Shown piece by piece: positions 59,326 to 60,494 of a DNA stretch of 60,494 nucleotides. The notes below the pieces were generated by a model, which was not told the origin of the DNA, made no database searches, and saw only the letters and a program-made list of their open reading frames with translations. Made by a program: the position numbers and the translations under genes. How positions within the stretch are numbered: position 1 is the stretch's first letter; each line of letters opens with the position of its first letter. This DNA comes from an uncultured Bacteroidales bacterium. GTDB taxonomy: Bacteria > Bacteroidota > Bacteroidia > Bacteroidales > UBA932. The DNA lies in NCBI GenBank assembly GCA_905233275.1, contig CAJODR010000014.1:9649-70142 (forward strand), in the 5' to 3' direction.

Positions 59326-60060
59326 TTATTTTTCAATTACTAAATCCTGTATCACGAGCCCTGCCAGAGTGAATCCGAAGATTGCGGTGATATGGGGTAG
59401 GGTGCCGTTGACCCAGGCCTTGCGGACAGGATTGTCGTCGTCGTCCGGCGGCTGGGGGCCGGCATTCTCCAGCATTTCATCTGACCAGACGCAGAGGAAC
59501 GGCTTGGAAGGCAGGTTTTTTTCCTGGCGGAATCGCTTCCGGAGCATCCTGGCGATAGGATCGAATCGGATTGACCAGAATTCGGAGGTCCTGATCCTTG
59601 AAGCATCGATTTTTAGCCCCGCTCCCATCGAGGAGAACAGCGTTGCCCGCGAATTGCACGCCGCCCGGATGAGGAAAGCCTTGTCTTTCAGGGCATCTAT
59701 TGCATCCAGCACATAGTCGTACGAATCGAGGTCGAATTCCGGCAGCGACTCCACCGAAACGCGCTTGTCGATGGCTACGATATCGGCCTCCGGATTGATT
59801 GAAAGAAGCCTTTTCCGCATGGCCAGGACCTTCCTCTCTCCGACAGTCTCCGTCGTAGCAACCAGCTGGCGGTTGAGGTTGGAAGGACTCACTGCGTCGC
59901 AGTCCACCAGCGTGAGGTGGCAGACTCCGCTGCGAATGAGGCTCTCCGCGCACCAGGAGCCGACGCCGCCGACGCCGAACAGGATGATACGGGCGGCGGA
60001 GAGGCGCTCCATCGCGTCCTTCCCGATAAGCAGTTCGGTCCTTTGGGTAAAATCAGGCAT
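59326..60060 (-). CDS. tcdA: tRNA threonylcarbamoyladenosine dehydratase
   Basis: 244 residues from MPDFTQRTELLIGKDAMERL; a longer frame to 60126 lies inside psuG. It is an E1-like ThiF/MoeB enzyme that cyclises the t6A modification at position 37 of tRNA to ct6A. The nucleotide-binding ILFGVGGVGSWCAESLIRSG, the DCDAVSPSNLNRQLVAT block and YVLDAIDALKDKAFLIRAA are the TcdA/CsdL pattern. A hydrophobic C-terminus (IFGFTLAGLVIQDLVIEK) is usual. It overlaps psuG by 8 bases. Confidence 0.9.
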   Translation of the reverse strand: MPDFTQRTELLIGKDAMERLSAARIILFGVGGVGSWCAESLIRSGVCHLTLVDCDAVSPSNLNRQLVATTETVGERKVLAMRKRLLSINPEADIVAIDKRVSVESLPEFDLDSYDYVLDAIDALKDKAFLIRAACNSRATLFSSMGAGLKIDASRIRTSEFWSIRFDPIARMLRKRFRQEKNLPSKPFLCVWSDEMLENAGPQPPDDDDNPVRKAWVNGTLPHITAIFGFTLAGLVIQDLVIEK

Positions 60061-60494
60061 GGAGTGCTGCGGCTGTACGGGCTGCGAGCCGGGCGTTGTT
60101 GAGCACCAGCTCAATGTTGGCTGCAAGGCTGTCCCCGCCGGTGATATCCTTTATGCGCGCAAGGAGGAACGGAGTCGTCTCCTTGCCGTGAATGCCCATT
60201 TCGCGGGCCTCCGCCACTGCCTGGTCAATCGCCGCGTTGATGACGTCCGGATCCATGGAGTATTCCTCCGGAATGGGATTGGTCACAAGCATGCCGCCGA
60301 GCCCCATTTCCCGCTGGGCGCGGAATGCCTCTGCGAGTTCCTCCGGAGAATCGACCCGGTAGTCGACCTTGAATCCGCTCTTCCTGGTGTAGAACGCGGG
60401 GAGCTCCGAAGTGCAGTAGCCAATGACCGGAACTCCCTTTGTCTCAAGATATTCCAGCGTCAGGCCCAGGTCGAGAATCGACTTGGCACCGGCG
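60053..60494 (-). CDS. psuG: Pseudouridine-5'-phosphate glycosidase, C-terminal part
   Basis: About 147 residues, with the N-terminal part outside the right edge of the window. The visible part begins AGAKSILDLGLTLEYLETKG and contains PVIGYCTSELPAFYTRKSGF, a block typical of PsuG, then GLGGMLVTNPIPEEYSMD and IHGKETTPFLLARIKDITGG. PsuG splits pseudouridine 5'-phosphate into uracil and ribose 5-phosphate. The stop (TGA) lies inside the tcdA start, so the two are read together. Confidence 0.9.
   Translation of the reverse strand, partial: AGAKSILDLGLTLEYLETKGVPVIGYCTSELPAFYTRKSGFKVDYRVDSPEELAEAFRAQREMGLGGMLVTNPIPEEYSMDPDVINAAIDQAVAEAREMGIHGKETTPFLLARIKDITGGDSLAANIELVLNNARLAARTAAALHA

Overview
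This window is chromosomal DNA from a Gram-negative member of the Bacteroidota, most likely order Bacteroidales. The signs are a SusC/SusD pair, BACON-domain and fimbrillin-type lipoproteins, DUF4293 and DUF4957/DUF5123-type proteins, lipoprotein signals on many exported enzymes, and Bacteroidetes promoters (TTG, 18-20 bases, TAnnTTTG) in front of many genes. The DNA is GC-rich for this order. Genus cannot be fixed from the sequence. No tRNA, rRNA, CRISPR array, insertion sequence or prophage gene was seen, and no gene-free stretch exceeds 300 bases.

Left part (1-11.8 kb). Housekeeping genes on the minus strand (GNAT-like protein, prfA, queF, fabH, and the start of fabF) face a plus-strand PagL-like outer membrane protein. 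An asparagine/aspartate operon follows (dcuB, ansB, porin, aspA). It would turn asparagine into aspartate and then fumarate, and would exchange C4-dicarboxylates. A DUF4293 membrane protein and a uridine-phosphorylase-like enzyme are transcribed divergently.

Centre (11.8-41.7 kb). This is a pectin utilisation locus, all on the minus strand. The upstream transcription unit (41.6 to 23.9 kb) encodes GH28 polygalacturonase, a CE12-CE8 esterase fusion, GH105, PL1 lyase, SusC, SusD, a large SusE/F-position lipoprotein, uxaC and uxaA. The downstream unit (19.7 to 11.8 kb) encodes a BACON-PL1 pectate lyase, uxaB, kdgK, kdgA and exuT. Together they take homogalacturonan through galacturonate, tagaturonate, altronate and KDG to KDPG, pyruvate and glyceraldehyde 3-phosphate. 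Between them lie a nitroreductase, a two-gene surface unit (a 50-residue peptide and a fimbrillin-like lipoprotein) and an NhaC antiporter. Both large units and the surface unit carry the same LacI-type palindrome (TGTGCAAACGTTTG core) just after the -7 box. This defines a regulon whose repressor gene is not in the window.

Right part (41.7-60.5 kb). It holds a Clp AAA+ ATPase lacking a middle domain, a small exported protein, dnaK behind a structured leader-like region, a copper-type P-ATPase with trpS and a HAD hydrolase, an acyl-CoA ligase, and a polyamine transport operon (porin, potA, potB, potC, potD). PotD has an unusual C-terminal membrane anchor. After these come an outer membrane barrel protein with deoD, and tcdA overlapping a psuG gene cut by the window end.

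The most interesting points are the operator-defined pectin regulon with its unexplained peptide/fimbrillin-like unit, the RF1 that lacks one residue in its PxT codon-recognition tripeptide, the tandemly duplicated C-terminal domain in the SusE/F-position protein, the doubly anchored PotD, and the structured element before dnaK.
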